Both the position numbers and the translations under genes were made by a program. DNA of 64,000 bases, taken from JAIDVZ01 sp964486285. Its GTDB lineage: Bacteria; Verrucomicrobiota; Verrucomicrobiia; Opitutales; JAIRKQ01. The notes beneath the pieces are model-generated. The model saw only the letters and a list, made by a program, of their open reading frames with translations, was not told the origin of the DNA and made no database searches. Below, one piece after another: positions 40,566-49,364 of this stretch; positions within the stretch are counted from its first letter, which is position 1; each line of letters begins with the position of its first letter. The DNA lies in the NCBI GenBank assembly GCA_964486285.1, contig CAZALH010000001.1, positions 1-64,000 on the forward strand. Reading direction: 5' to 3'.

Positions 40566-40642
40566 TGGTGGGGAATGCAGGATTCGAACCAGCGACCCCC
40601 AGTGTGTGATACTGATGCTCTAACCAACTGAGCTAATTCCCC
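40566..40642 (-). tRNA. tRNA-Val (anticodon CAC)
   Basis: 77 nt on the minus strand with encoded CCA. Acceptor GGGGAAT/ATTCCCC, D arm GCTCAGTTGGTTAGAGC, anticodon stem TCAGT/ACTGG with loop ATCACAC (T33, anticodon CAC), and a good T arm. It would read GTG only. CAC is uncommon for bacterial valine tRNAs. The 5' half is nearly identical to tRNA-Val(GAC) at 42306, so one probably arose by duplication. It lies between der and the ABC-F gene. Confidence 0.93.
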
Positions 40643-40726
40643 AAAGCTATCTCTACAAAATTTAAGTATAATTAAAAATCAAGGATTTTATGACAGAGGA
40701 AACATTAACTAGTAACGCTAATTCCT

Positions 40727-42112
40727 TTAAAAATTTTTTGTAAGATTGTCCACAGAAAATCTCTTTTCTTTTTCTACCCATTCAAATTTAATAGCACATC
40801 CATTTAAGCTAAATTCCCTACGTATATAATTTAATAAATATCTTTGATAATTTTGACTCAACAGTGCTTTACGGTTACAAAACATTTTAAATGTAAATGG
40901 GAAATTTTTTGTTTGAACAGCATAATAAATTTTAAATCGTTTTCCACTCAATGTCGATGGTGGACGTGCATCAAGTGCCATATTAACTACACGATTTAAT
41001 TCACCAGTACCAATATGACGGTGCATTTTGTCATATAGTTTCTTTGCCTCTGGCAAAATGGCTTCAATATTAATTTTTTTTTCTGCTGAAATAAATAATA
41101 CATCTATTCCTGGAACTGATACTAACTGCTCTTGTACTGCTTGTAAAAATTTTTTTTGAAAATCATGGATAGATGAATACCCTGGAATTCCATCATTAAG
41201 TTGAAATTGTTTTTGCGCAATATCCCATTTATTCACCAAAACAATCAACCCTTTCCCTGCTTCAATAACAGTATTGGCAATTTTTTTATCCAAACTAGTT
41301 ACTCCTTCATCAGCGCTTAGTACAATAAAAACAATATCTGCTTCCTGGATACTATCTCGTGTGCGCAGTGAAGAAAAATAATCTAAAGAAGTGTTCACTC
41401 TATTATTTGATCTTACCCCTGCAGTGTCAATAAGTTCATACTCACTATCAGAAATACGTAATTTAGTTTTAACAGATTCTCGCGTTGTTCCCGGAATTTC
41501 ACTAACAATTAATCTTGTCTGATTTAAAAGTGCATTAACCGTTGATGACTTACCAACATTTGGACGACCAACAAAACAAATTTTTATTGCCTGCTCATTA
41601 ACCGTATTTCCTAAAAAAATATTTTTTGTTCTTTGTTTAATAAGTTGAAACAATTCATTTACTCCCTGACCGTGTTCCGCAGAAACAGGGAAAACATCAA
41701 ATCCCAATTGATAAAAAACTTCTGCATTAGCTTGCGAACAATCAATCTTATTAGCAACTATCGTAATGGGTTTATTAGATTTTCTCAAAAGTTCAGCAAT
41801 ATCATAATCCAGTGGAGTAATCCCAGATTGAGCATCAACTACAAATAATATCATATCTGCTGATGAAATAGAAAAAAACACCTGTTCTTCTACCGCGGCA
41901 GTTAAACTAGAATACTCCGATTTATCAACTAGTCCAATACCACCGGTATCCATCAAAATAACATTTGTACTAATTTCATGCATTATAATGTCGCGGGTCA
42001 CTCCTGCATAATCATGAACAATCGATAACCTCTTTCGAATTAACCGATTAAATAAACGGCTCTTACCAACGTTTGGTCGACCAACAAGCGCGATATTATA
42101 TGTCAGGTTCAT
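40727..42112 (-). CDS. der: ribosome assembly GTPase Der (EngA)
   Basis: 461 residues, standard length, needed for 50S assembly. Two tandem GTPase domains: G1 motifs GRPNVGKSRLFNRL and GRPNVGKSSTVNALL, G3 DTGGIG and DTAGV, G4 NKID and NKWD. The C-terminal KH-like domain ends in KFEWVEKEKRF. It is divergent from the tRNA-Val(GAC)-rpsU unit and upstream of tRNA-Val(CAC) on its own strand. Confidence 0.96.
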   Translation of the reverse strand: MNLTYNIALVGRPNVGKSRLFNRLIRKRLSIVHDYAGVTRDIIMHEISTNVILMDTGGIGLVDKSEYSSLTAAVEEQVFFSISSADMILFVVDAQSGITPLDYDIAELLRKSNKPITIVANKIDCSQANAEVFYQLGFDVFPVSAEHGQGVNELFQLIKQRTKNIFLGNTVNEQAIKICFVGRPNVGKSSTVNALLNQTRLIVSEIPGTTRESVKTKLRISDSEYELIDTAGVRSNNRVNTSLDYFSSLRTRDSIQEADIVFIVLSADEGVTSLDKKIANTVIEAGKGLIVLVNKWDIAQKQFQLNDGIPGYSSIHDFQKKFLQAVQEQLVSVPGIDVLFISAEKKINIEAILPEAKKLYDKMHRHIGTGELNRVVNMALDARPPSTLSGKRFKIYYAVQTKNFPFTFKMFCNRKALLSQNYQRYLLNYIRREFSLNGCAIKFEWVEKEKRFSVDNLTKNF

Positions 42113-42305
42113 AATAAACAGATGTCTTACAATAGAGTATATTTATTTACAACGTAAAAAATCTGATAGATTTATTTAAAAAATACAATATACTAAAGAC
42201 CTTTTAGCTGAAATTAATATAAATTTTATATAAACAATATTGCGATTTTTTTTAAAAAAACTTGCATTAAAGAATTTTATAGTTTGTGTAAAGGAGTTTT
42301 TATGT

Positions 42306-42382
42306 GGGGAATTAGCTCAGTTGGTTAGAGCATCAGCATGACACGCTGGGGGTCACTGGTTCGAGTCCAGTATTTCCCACCA
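42306..42382 (+). tRNA. tRNA-Val (anticodon GAC)
   Basis: 77 nt with encoded CCA. Acceptor GGGGAAT/ATTTCCC (one G-T), anticodon stem TCAGC/GCTGG with loop ATGACAC, anticodon GAC, reading GTT and GTC. It lies 24 bp before the rpsU start, with a terminator after rpsU, so it is probably cotranscribed with that ribosomal protein gene. Confidence 0.95.
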
Positions 42383-42406
42383 TATAAAGCGAAGGAGGTG
42401 ATGAAT

Positions 42407-42607
42407 GTGTCGATAACTATACCAGTACGAAAAGGTGAAACAATCGATAAAGCTTTAAGGCGCTTAAAAAAAAGGCTTGATCGAGAAGGCACCTTACGCG
42501 ATATTCGTGAAAAACGTTACTTTGAGAAGCCGTGCATGAAACGCCGCAGAAAAGAAAAAGTTGCCAAATTCGCAAATTTTCTTCGCTTGCGTGACGAAAA
42601 TAGATAA
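42407..42607 (+). CDS. rpsU: 30S ribosomal protein S21
   Basis: 66 residues, basic. The family core KGETIDKALRRLKKRLDREG is followed by a basic C-terminus (MKRRRKEKVAKF). S21 acts near the 16S 3' end in initiation. The start is taken as GTG 42407: the near-perfect Shine-Dalgarno AAGGAGGTG (42392-42400) directly abuts an in-frame ATG at 42401 but is correctly spaced for this GTG. It follows tRNA-Val(GAC) closely and ends before a terminator. Confidence 0.92.
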   Translation: MSITIPVRKGETIDKALRRLKKRLDREGTLRDIREKRYFEKPCMKRRRKEKVAKFANFLRLRDENR

Positions 42608-42627
42608 AAAGACAAATAACTTTATTG

Positions 42628-42656
42628 TAGGTCATTAGAGTGATGGCCTATTTTTT
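42628..42656 (+). terminator. terminator after rpsU
   Basis: TAGGTCAT pairs with ATGGCCTA (8 bp, one G-T) around a 7-nt loop and is followed by six T. It ends the tRNA-Val(GAC)-rpsU transcript and separates it from rpmF. Confidence 0.75.
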
Positions 42657-42691
42657 AACTTTTATAAAATTTAGAAAATTTAATACAAAAA

Positions 42692-42871
42692 ATGGGACAA
42701 CCAAAACGAAAACAATCCAAACAGAGAAGTAGAAAGCGCCGCGGCGCAAACCAATTCGAAGCCTTTCAACTTTCCCGTGATCCAGCAACAGGGTCACTAT
42801 TCAAGCCACATTACGTCAATCCAGAAACTGGGATGTATCGCGGTCGAAAAGTATTAGAAATAAATGATTAA
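42692..42871 (+). CDS. rpmF: 50S ribosomal protein L32
   Basis: 59 residues. The N-terminus MGQPKRKQSKQRSRKRRGAN and the C-terminal GMYRGRKVLE are characteristic. It contains no Cys, so it is a zinc-free form: the usual C-terminal Cys motif is replaced by PHYVNPETGMYRG. It stands directly before plsX-fabH, the rpmF-plsX-fabH order common in bacteria. No Shine-Dalgarno; TTAACT and TTTAAT precede the ATG at distances fitting a leaderless promoter. Confidence 0.9.
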   Translation: MGQPKRKQSKQRSRKRRGANQFEAFQLSRDPATGSLFKPHYVNPETGMYRGRKVLEIND

Positions 42872-42886
42872 GCATTTTTCATAATT

Positions 42887-43945
42887 ATGAACAAAAACTC
42901 TGATGTCACAATAGCTGTCGATGTCATGGGTGCTGATAATGGAATAGATATCTTTATTGCTGGAATTTTAAAAGCAATAAAGCAGTCTTTATGTGCTATT
43001 GATCAAATCATCCTCGTTGGTAACGAGCGTCAAATAAGACACATAATTTCAAAACAGAATGCCAATAAGTGGCTTAATAATATTAAGATCATTAATACTG
43101 ATCAAGAAATTTCCATGACCGATAAGCCAATGTTTGCTTTAAGGAATAAAAAGCATTCATCTATGTTCTGTGCAATTGAACTGATTAAAAGTGGGCTTGT
43201 GGACGGCATGCTTAGTTGTGGAAATACAGGATGCTTAATGGCAGGGGGGACCTTAAAATTACATACCATGCCAGGAATCGACCGTCCGGCTCTATGTACA
43301 ATGATTCCTGCACCTGACCACCATTTCGCATTATTAGATGTGGGAGCTAATCCATCATCTACCGCAAAGAACCTTGTACACAACGCTATTTTAGGTGCTC
43401 ACTACTTTAAAACTGTAATGGACGTAGAGAGTCCACGTATCGGGTTACTTACTATTGGGACTGAAGAAGGGAAAGGCAGTGACTTGATATGTGAGGCACA
43501 TAGATTGTTAAAATTAACAAAAAATGACCTAAATTACATCGGCCCGATTGAAGGATTTCAGTTATTTGAAGGGAATATCGATGTTGTTGTATGCGATGGA
43601 TTTGTAGGTAATATACTATTAAAAAGTATAGAATCTATGGCAAAAACAGTAAAAAAATATATTAAGCATGAAATTTTCAAAAACCCATTACGCATATTAG
43701 GTGCGACTTTGGCTAGTGGAGCATTTCGTGATATTAAACGACAACTAAACCCAGATCGATTCAGTGGTGCACCGTTTTTAGGATTAAATGGCATTGTTAT
43801 AAAATCGCATGGATCTAGCACTGCCGATGGAATATATAGTGCCCTAAAATTAGCTTTAAAATCTGCAAAAGCATCAAAAGATGGCTCATTAGATGATACA
43901 ATTGAACGTATTAACTTAACAATAAATCAAGCAGAAATAGCATGA
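42887..43945 (+). CDS. plsX: phosphate acyltransferase PlsX
   Basis: 352 residues. Transfers acyl groups from acyl-ACP to phosphate for phospholipid synthesis. Starts with the family motif VAVDVMGADNG-like (IAVDVMGADNG), then SCGNTGCLMAGG, LLDVGANPSS, LTIGTEEGKG and VCDGFVGNILLKS. It is 15 bp after rpmF, and its TGA stop overlaps the fabH ATG (ATGA), so translation is coupled. Confidence 0.95.
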   Translation: MNKNSDVTIAVDVMGADNGIDIFIAGILKAIKQSLCAIDQIILVGNERQIRHIISKQNANKWLNNIKIINTDQEISMTDKPMFALRNKKHSSMFCAIELIKSGLVDGMLSCGNTGCLMAGGTLKLHTMPGIDRPALCTMIPAPDHHFALLDVGANPSSTAKNLVHNAILGAHYFKTVMDVESPRIGLLTIGTEEGKGSDLICEAHRLLKLTKNDLNYIGPIEGFQLFEGNIDVVVCDGFVGNILLKSIESMAKTVKKYIKHEIFKNPLRILGATLASGAFRDIKRQLNPDRFSGAPFLGLNGIVIKSHGSSTADGIYSALKLALKSAKASKDGSLDDTIERINLTINQAEIA

Positions 43946-44925
43946 CAAACATAGCAATTAAAGGTATTGGTTCATACGTACCCAGTAAAATTTTAACTAA
44001 TGATGATCTTAGTAAAATTGTAGAAACATCCGATGAATGGATCGTTACCCGTTCAGGTATTAAAGAACGTCATATCGCCGGCGCTGAAGAATCAACATCT
44101 GACATATGTGTACAAGCCGCCGAACGAGCGATGCAAGATGCCAAATTCGACAAGAACAATATTGATTTAATAATTGTCGGAACATCTACTCCAGACATGT
44201 TATTTCCTGCAACTGCTGTAATTGTTCAACATAAATTAGGGCTAAAAGATATCCCCGCGTTTGATTTTAGTGCAGCATGTTCCGGATTCCAATATGGATT
44301 GGACATCGTTCGTTCGATGATGGAGAACAAAAACTATAAAAACGCATTGATGATTTGCGGAGATAAATTATCATCAATTGTTGATTGGACGGATCGTTCA
44401 ACATGTGTTTTATTTGGTGATGGAGCAGGAGCAGCGATATTATCAACTGAAGATGCTAAATATCAGGGAATTATCGATGTATTAATTCATTCCGACGGTC
44501 AATATAGTTCAATTTTACATGTTCCAGCTTGTGGTTCACAAAATTTTAATTTTCTAGAAGTCGCAAAATCTTATGGCCAGTTTATAAAGATGGATGGTCG
44601 TGAAGTTTTTAAACTCGCCATTCAAAAAATGAGTGACGTAATATTAAAAATATTATCGCACAATAAGTTATCTATTAATGAAATCGATCATGTTGTTACT
44701 CATCAAGCGAACGTTAGAATTATCGATGCAGTATCAGAAAAATTAAATATACCACAAAGCAAAATGTGCATAACGGTAAACAAATTTGGTAATACATCGG
44801 CTTCATCAATCTTCTTAACGATCGATGAATATCGCAAAAATGGCATCATAAAAACAGGAGATACTATCCTAACTGCTGGTTTTGGAGCAGGCTTAACTTG
44901 GGGTGCTGCAATAATAAAGCTATAA
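43942..44925 (+). CDS. fabH: 3-oxoacyl-ACP synthase III FabH
   Basis: 327 residues; condenses acetyl-CoA with malonyl-ACP to start fatty acid synthesis. Catalytic Cys in FSAACSGFQYGL (about residue 113), His in VTHQANVRIIDAV (about 254), and Asn in NKFGNTSASS (about 284). Typical family length. Part of the rpmF-plsX-fabH unit; a BamD-like gene with its own Shine-Dalgarno follows after 18 bp. Confidence 0.96.
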   Translation: MTNIAIKGIGSYVPSKILTNDDLSKIVETSDEWIVTRSGIKERHIAGAEESTSDICVQAAERAMQDAKFDKNNIDLIIVGTSTPDMLFPATAVIVQHKLGLKDIPAFDFSAACSGFQYGLDIVRSMMENKNYKNALMICGDKLSSIVDWTDRSTCVLFGDGAGAAILSTEDAKYQGIIDVLIHSDGQYSSILHVPACGSQNFNFLEVAKSYGQFIKMDGREVFKLAIQKMSDVILKILSHNKLSINEIDHVVTHQANVRIIDAVSEKLNIPQSKMCITVNKFGNTSASSIFLTIDEYRKNGIIKTGDTILTAGFGAGLTWGAAIIKL

Positions 44926-44943
44926 ATAACTAAGAGGTTTAAT

Positions 44944-46143
44944 ATGCGTAAATTTATTTCATCATTAATAATAATTAGCACAACAGCAACTATTCTTCAT
45001 GCTGAATTAATATGGAATAAAGGTAGTGGTTGGACAACAGAACCACATGACGGGCTTACAATAAAGTCTGATGATTTTGAAGCACTTGAATTAATGAACG
45101 AAGCTAAAAATGCACAAGAAGAAAAAAAGTTTTCAACGGCACTAGCACAATATCAAAAAGTATACAAGCGATATAGTAATTCTATTTTTGCACCAGAAGC
45201 TTATTATCAGATTGGTAAAATTAGAGAGCAAAAACATCAATACAAAGCTGCATTTAAAGCATTCGATACTATTATTAATAAATATCCTCAATACCCTGGT
45301 TTTACAAAAGTATTACATGAACAATTTGAATTAGCTTCACTACTGAAAAGTGGATCACGACCATATTATTTTGGGGTTATTCCAGGGTTTAAGGATCGTA
45401 ACGCAGCTATAGAGTTTTATGAAAAAATTATAACTAAAGCACCATACAACGAATTAGCACCTTTAGCCTTATTAAACATTGCTGAATTATCTTTGCGTGA
45501 TAAAAAACATGTCGACGCCATCGAAGCTCTCGATAGGCTGATTGATAATTACCCAGATTCAGAATATACTCCAACAGCTTACTTAAAGATCGCAAAAATT
45601 TATTCAAACCTAGCTAAAAGCATAAATAATGACCAAGGATCAATTCAAGAAGCTGTACATTATTATGAAGATTTTTTAATTTTATACCCAAATCATGAAA
45701 ATGTACCCGAAGTGGAATCAGCATTAGATCAAATGAAAACTAGACTAGCAATGAGTAAAATAAGTATAGGAGATTTTTATTTTCAATCACGCAATAATCC
45801 AAAAGCAGCATTAATAATGTACAAAGAAGCTATTACATGTTACCCAAATTCTTCTATTGCCGAAACTGCTAAAAATAAAATCAAGTATGTCGAAGCTGGC
45901 AACCGTCCAAAAAAAACACCAGTTGACTTTTTGTTTGGTCGATATAAACGCCCAGATAATGAAGAATGGATACAGGAAGCACAAATTGATGAAATTACCA
46001 ACGAAAATTTTGAAAACAAATCAGAATCTGTATTTAATATGTCAGATGAATCTGTACACAACTTTTCTGACAGCGAACAAGGTGCAGTGAATACTAATTT
46101 TAGTGAAGAAACAAACGAATTTTCTAAAGAAAAAAATAATTAA
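44944..46143 (+). CDS. exported TPR protein, BamD-like
   Basis: 399 residues. Cleavable-looking signal peptide (RKFISSLIIISTTATILHA) without a lipobox Cys, then TPR/Tol-Pal-type repeats (YYQIGKIREQKHQYKAAFKAF, AYLKIAKIYSNLAKS, and others) and an acidic, Asn-rich C-terminal tail after about residue 330. This resembles BamD-like outer-membrane assembly proteins; the following lptE supports an envelope role. BamD is usually a lipoprotein of about 250 residues, so this is a longer variant or a relative such as CpoB. Shine-Dalgarno AAGAGG is present. Confidence 0.7.
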   Translation: MRKFISSLIIISTTATILHAELIWNKGSGWTTEPHDGLTIKSDDFEALELMNEAKNAQEEKKFSTALAQYQKVYKRYSNSIFAPEAYYQIGKIREQKHQYKAAFKAFDTIINKYPQYPGFTKVLHEQFELASLLKSGSRPYYFGVIPGFKDRNAAIEFYEKIITKAPYNELAPLALLNIAELSLRDKKHVDAIEALDRLIDNYPDSEYTPTAYLKIAKIYSNLAKSINNDQGSIQEAVHYYEDFLILYPNHENVPEVESALDQMKTRLAMSKISIGDFYFQSRNNPKAALIMYKEAITCYPNSSIAETAKNKIKYVEAGNRPKKTPVDFLFGRYKRPDNEEWIQEAQIDEITNENFENKSESVFNMSDESVHNFSDSEQGAVNTNFSEETNEFSKEKNN

Positions 46144-46177
46144 TATTTCACGCGTTTTAATCGAAAAAAAACAGTTA

Positions 46178-46693
46178 ATGAATAAATATAAAATACTAAG
46201 TATACTTTACTGCACAATTTTATGTTCTCTTTGTGGATGCTTACATTATACTAAAGGAACGAATACGAAATTATCATTTAATAGAATTTATATACATCCT
46301 GTAAAAAATGACTCATATGCGCACCACATTACCGATACATTAAGTGACCAGATACGAGAAAAAATCATATCATGTTCACAATTAAAATTAGTTAATTCCC
46401 CTAATGAAGCTGATGCATGTTTAGAAGTCAAAGTTACAGACTTTGATCAAACAACAGCTACTATAATGCCGGACGATAATGTTTGTGCTCAGTCATTTAC
46501 GTTAAAAATCACTGCTATATGTTCACTATACAACCCTCAGACAAATACATATTTTTTTAAAGACCATCAAGTCGATGCTTCCATTGATAGTCAAACAAAA
46601 GAAGATTATTTATGGAATCGTATAAAAACTATGCCACAATTATCGACGAAACTAGCGGATAAAATTTATGACATTGTCTGTAATACATGGTAA
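46178..46693 (+). CDS. lptE: LptE-like lipoprotein (LPS assembly)
   Basis: About 171 residues from ATG 46178. Lipoprotein signal ending LCSLCGC with the lipid-bearing Cys, then LSFNRIYIHPVKNDS, SDQIREKIIS and KLVNSPNEADACLEVKVTDF, which follow the LptE (DUF2155/RlpB) pattern. LptE plugs LptD in LPS export, implying an LPS-bearing outer membrane. A longer frame starts at 46103 inside the previous gene, but the signal peptide fixes the start. It overlaps rpe by 7 bp. Confidence 0.8.
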   Translation: MNKYKILSILYCTILCSLCGCLHYTKGTNTKLSFNRIYIHPVKNDSYAHHITDTLSDQIREKIISCSQLKLVNSPNEADACLEVKVTDFDQTTATIMPDDNVCAQSFTLKITAICSLYNPQTNTYFFKDHQVDASIDSQTKEDYLWNRIKTMPQLSTKLADKIYDIVCNTW

Positions 46694-47331
46694 AATTTGA
46701 ACTATCTCCATCGTTATTAGCATGTGATCACTGTCAATTATTGCATGGTGTAAAGCTTTCTGAAGCATATAAATTGCAGAGATTGCATATCGACATTATG
46801 GATGGCCATTTCGTAAAAAATATTAGTTTTGGGCCACAATTAGTTCGTGATTTACGTAAACATACATCCTTGTATTTAGATATCCATCTTATGCTTACGG
46901 ACCCTTATAATTTTGTAGCAAATTTTATAGACGCAGGTGCAAATAGCATAATAATTCATCAAGAATCCAACGGCAACATCATCGAACTTTTGTCATATGT
47001 ATCTAATCATCAATGTTTAAATGGAATAGCTATTAATCCTAAAACACATCCTGACTTTACATTACTACCATTGGTAAATTTTGTACTCGTAATGGGAGTA
47101 TATCCGGGATTTGGGAATCAAAAATTTATCACAGAGACATTAGATACTATTAAAGCACTTGTACAGTATCGCCAAAATAACAATCTGTCTTATAAGATAA
47201 TGATTGATGGTGGAATAACAATTACTCTTGCCAAAGAGTTACTTAAAGAAGGGATTGACATCATCATATCTGGAAGTGCATTTTTCACGGAACCAGAAAA
47301 TTTCATAACAAGCTTAACAACAACTCATTAG
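46687..47331 (+). CDS. rpe: ribulose-phosphate 3-epimerase
   Basis: A 214-residue TIM-barrel enzyme of the pentose phosphate pathway, interconverting ribulose-5-P and xylulose-5-P. Motifs: SPSLLACD, LHIDIMDGHFVKNISFGP, DIHLMLTDP, MGVYPGFGNQKF and MIDGGIT with ISGSAFF. Metal ligands His/Asp are present. The start overlaps lptE, and the stop overlaps the convergent HAD gene by 4 bp. Confidence 0.94.
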   Translation: MVKFELSPSLLACDHCQLLHGVKLSEAYKLQRLHIDIMDGHFVKNISFGPQLVRDLRKHTSLYLDIHLMLTDPYNFVANFIDAGANSIIIHQESNGNIIELLSYVSNHQCLNGIAINPKTHPDFTLLPLVNFVLVMGVYPGFGNQKFITETLDTIKALVQYRQNNNLSYKIMIDGGITITLAKELLKEGIDIIISGSAFFTEPENFITSLTTTH

Positions 47332-48368
47332 AACAAAACTCTTCCACCGAGCGATAAAGCATCAACCACATGATCTGGCATAATTTGCCGATCAGAGCAG
47401 TAAGTTTTTACAGAAAAAACTGAATCATGCATGTTTGCTTCAGTCATTTCTTTAAAAGAAATCCCGGTTTTTGTCAAAATGCTATCAATTTGCACTCCTA
47501 AAGCTTTACTTGCATTTTTTGCACCTAATATATCCGTTTCTAACGTATCTCCTATCATTGCAATTTTAAAATCTTTTAACTTTGGAAAAGGAACATTCAG
47601 GTGTTTTGCAGCTGAATGTAATGCAAAATTAAAAATTTCTTGATATGGCTTACCAACGAAGAACGTTTCTCCTCCCATTTCGATGTATTTTTCACCGATA
47701 CTACCTTGTCTAATAACCAGTTCCTTAACAAAATGTTTATCTTCTGGGGAATTTAATACTCCAACCGACGCAAATTTATCAGGGTTAGCAACCAGTAAAG
47801 GTTTTTTCTTCGAAAATATTTCTTCAATTTGCGGAATAAAAGGTTCAACAGATAAACAGTCCCATACAATTTCACCTGGAGCTCCCATATTGGAAATTCG
47901 CAAAAATTTCTGCAAATTTTCAGGCAACGACAACTTGTGTTCCTCTGTAAATTGCGGAATAGAAACATATACAAAATCTGCTTCATCTAATGAAGTCGTA
48001 TATCGATATAACGTATTATCAAAATTATGACATTTTTTATTTCCTAAAATGGTATACGTCTCTGGAAAATGAACTGATTGAAATCTTAAACTATGTGTTT
48101 GTAAAATATCATTCAAAACTTCTCCAGAAGTAATAAATTCCGAAAAATGTTTCCATCGATGTAGCCCTAATGCCGTATACTTTATAAGCATATTTTTAGC
48201 TGGTACACTAGCATTGGATATAATAATGACATTTTTCCTGTTAAGCATACAGTACTCTAATGCTTCTAATGCACCTTCTATCCAGTCTACGCCATTCCAA
48301 ATCACTCCGAACACATCAACTAACAAAAGATCGTATATTTCGCAAATATCTCGAAAGATCATCAACAA
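47328..48368 (-). CDS. HAD-IIA family hydrolase (NagD-like)
   Basis: 346 residues. Motif I is DVFGVIWNG (second Asp of the usual DxD replaced by Phe, as in the DVWGV subgroup I recall as TIGR01459), motif II IISNASVP, motif III with Lys in VGKPYQE, and motif IV MIGDTLETDILGA. The cap type is that of sugar-phosphate or nucleotide phosphatases. Loss of the acid/base Asp means phosphatase activity may be weak or altered. Substrate unknown. Single gene, convergent with rpe. Confidence 0.82.
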   Translation of the reverse strand: MLMIFRDICEIYDLLLVDVFGVIWNGVDWIEGALEALEYCMLNRKNVIIISNASVPAKNMLIKYTALGLHRWKHFSEFITSGEVLNDILQTHSLRFQSVHFPETYTILGNKKCHNFDNTLYRYTTSLDEADFVYVSIPQFTEEHKLSLPENLQKFLRISNMGAPGEIVWDCLSVEPFIPQIEEIFSKKKPLLVANPDKFASVGVLNSPEDKHFVKELVIRQGSIGEKYIEMGGETFFVGKPYQEIFNFALHSAAKHLNVPFPKLKDFKIAMIGDTLETDILGAKNASKALGVQIDSILTKTGISFKEMTEANMHDSVFSVKTYCSDRQIMPDHVVDALSLGGRVLF

Positions 48369-48470
48369 GTAACGAATTAAATTAAGTCAAAAATGTCAAA
48401 CACAATAAATAGAATATTCTATATACATTGAATAAAAAAAATATCAACGGGAAAAAAATATAAAAAAAAC

Positions 48471-48498
48471 TTGGCAATTAAAAAAAAAGACTTAGGGT
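48471..48498 (+). promoter_or_regulatory. candidate promoter of tRNA-Tyr
   Basis: TTGGCA (48471-48476), a 16-bp A-rich spacer and a weak -10 TAGGGT (48493-48498), ending 13 bp before the tRNA 5' end. An A/T-rich stretch lies upstream. Confidence 0.35.
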
Positions 48499-48511
48499 GA
48501 CATCAGTTGCT

Positions 48512-48597
48512 GGTGGGATATCCAAGTGGCTAAAGGATGCAGACTGTAAATCTGTCGAGGTTTCTCTTCGAGCGTTCGAATCGCTCTCCCACCACCA
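48512..48597 (+). tRNA. tRNA-Tyr (anticodon GTA)
   Basis: 86 nt, class II with a long variable arm and encoded CCA. Acceptor GGTGGGA/TCCCACC, anticodon stem GCAGA/TCTGT with loop CTGTAAA (anticodon GTA), T loop TTCGAAT. It stands alone, followed by about 200 bp without a gene and a terminator. Confidence 0.96.
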
Positions 48598-48801
48598 CTA
48601 ATACGTTTACCATCAATATAATGTATTATTGAAATAGTATCGCTGATAGTAAATTATAGCAATTTCAATCTAAAACAATTTAGTAAAATTTTTTTTGAAC
48701 AAAATATTCTTTGAAGCATCTATTACTGTGACGAAAGTATGTAAATTATCATTTTATATAAAAGTATATCCAGTTTAGTTTTTTTTTGCAAAAGTTTTAA
48801 T

Positions 48802-48833
48802 GGCGAGTGAACTATTCTTCACTCGCTTTTTAG
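48802..48833 (+). terminator. strong orphan terminator downstream of tRNA-Tyr
   Basis: GCGAGTGAA (48803-48811) pairs perfectly with TTCACTCGC (48818-48826) around a 6-nt loop and is followed by TTTTT. It points along the plus strand. The only plus-strand gene before it is tRNA-Tyr, 205 bp upstream, so it may end a long tRNA transcript or an unannotated small RNA. Confidence 0.75.
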
Positions 48834-48873
48834 TTATAAAAAATTTCACTATTTAACACTACATAAAAAGATA

Positions 48874-49209
48874 TTACTTGTGATATTTATCGTAAAAAAA
48901 TTTCACAAAATTTTCTAAACTATCTGTAAGACCTGAAGGAAACATCATTGATAATCTGTGAACTTGTTTTAATTCCTTTTCTCCTAATTCACCAGTTTTA
49001 AATTTATTAGCTATACTCTCATGTAAATGTTTAACGCAATCATTAGTTACTGTAGTAATTTTATCAAAGTCTCCATCTTGTTCAACAGAATCTAGCCATT
49101 TTTCTGCCTGTTCAACATACTTCAGTCCTTCAGTGGTTAATTTTAATATCTTTTCACGTGCATTTCCGTTTGTTGCAATATCCTTAAGTATATCTAAAAA
49201 TATTTTCAT
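48874..49209 (-). CDS. small hypothetical protein
   Basis: 111 residues, no family recognised. Almost wholly helical and charged (KYVEQAEKWLDSVEQDGDFD, HLHESIANKFKTGELGEKEL), without signal or membrane segment. A Shine-Dalgarno AGGTGGG stands just before the ATG, a good sign that it is translated. It lies alone between tRNA-Tyr and ileS, on the opposite strand to both. Confidence 0.65.
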   Translation of the reverse strand: MKIFLDILKDIATNGNAREKILKLTTEGLKYVEQAEKWLDSVEQDGDFDKITTVTNDCVKHLHESIANKFKTGELGEKELKQVHRLSMMFPSGLTDSLENFVKFFYDKYHK

Positions 49210-49364
49210 TGCCCACCTACTGCTGATTAAATCAAAAGATATTGTTTATTTTTAAAAAAATTTGTCAAATATATAGAGGTATAACTACTGTAAAAAATCT
49301 TAAACTATATTGATAATCGAAACAATGCTCGACTTTTTTTAAATTGATAATATTTGTTCGCGCG

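Noticed and set aside
49344..49364. TTG start of ileS
   Set aside because: The seven extra residues are not typical for IleS; ATG 49365 gives the family N-terminus.
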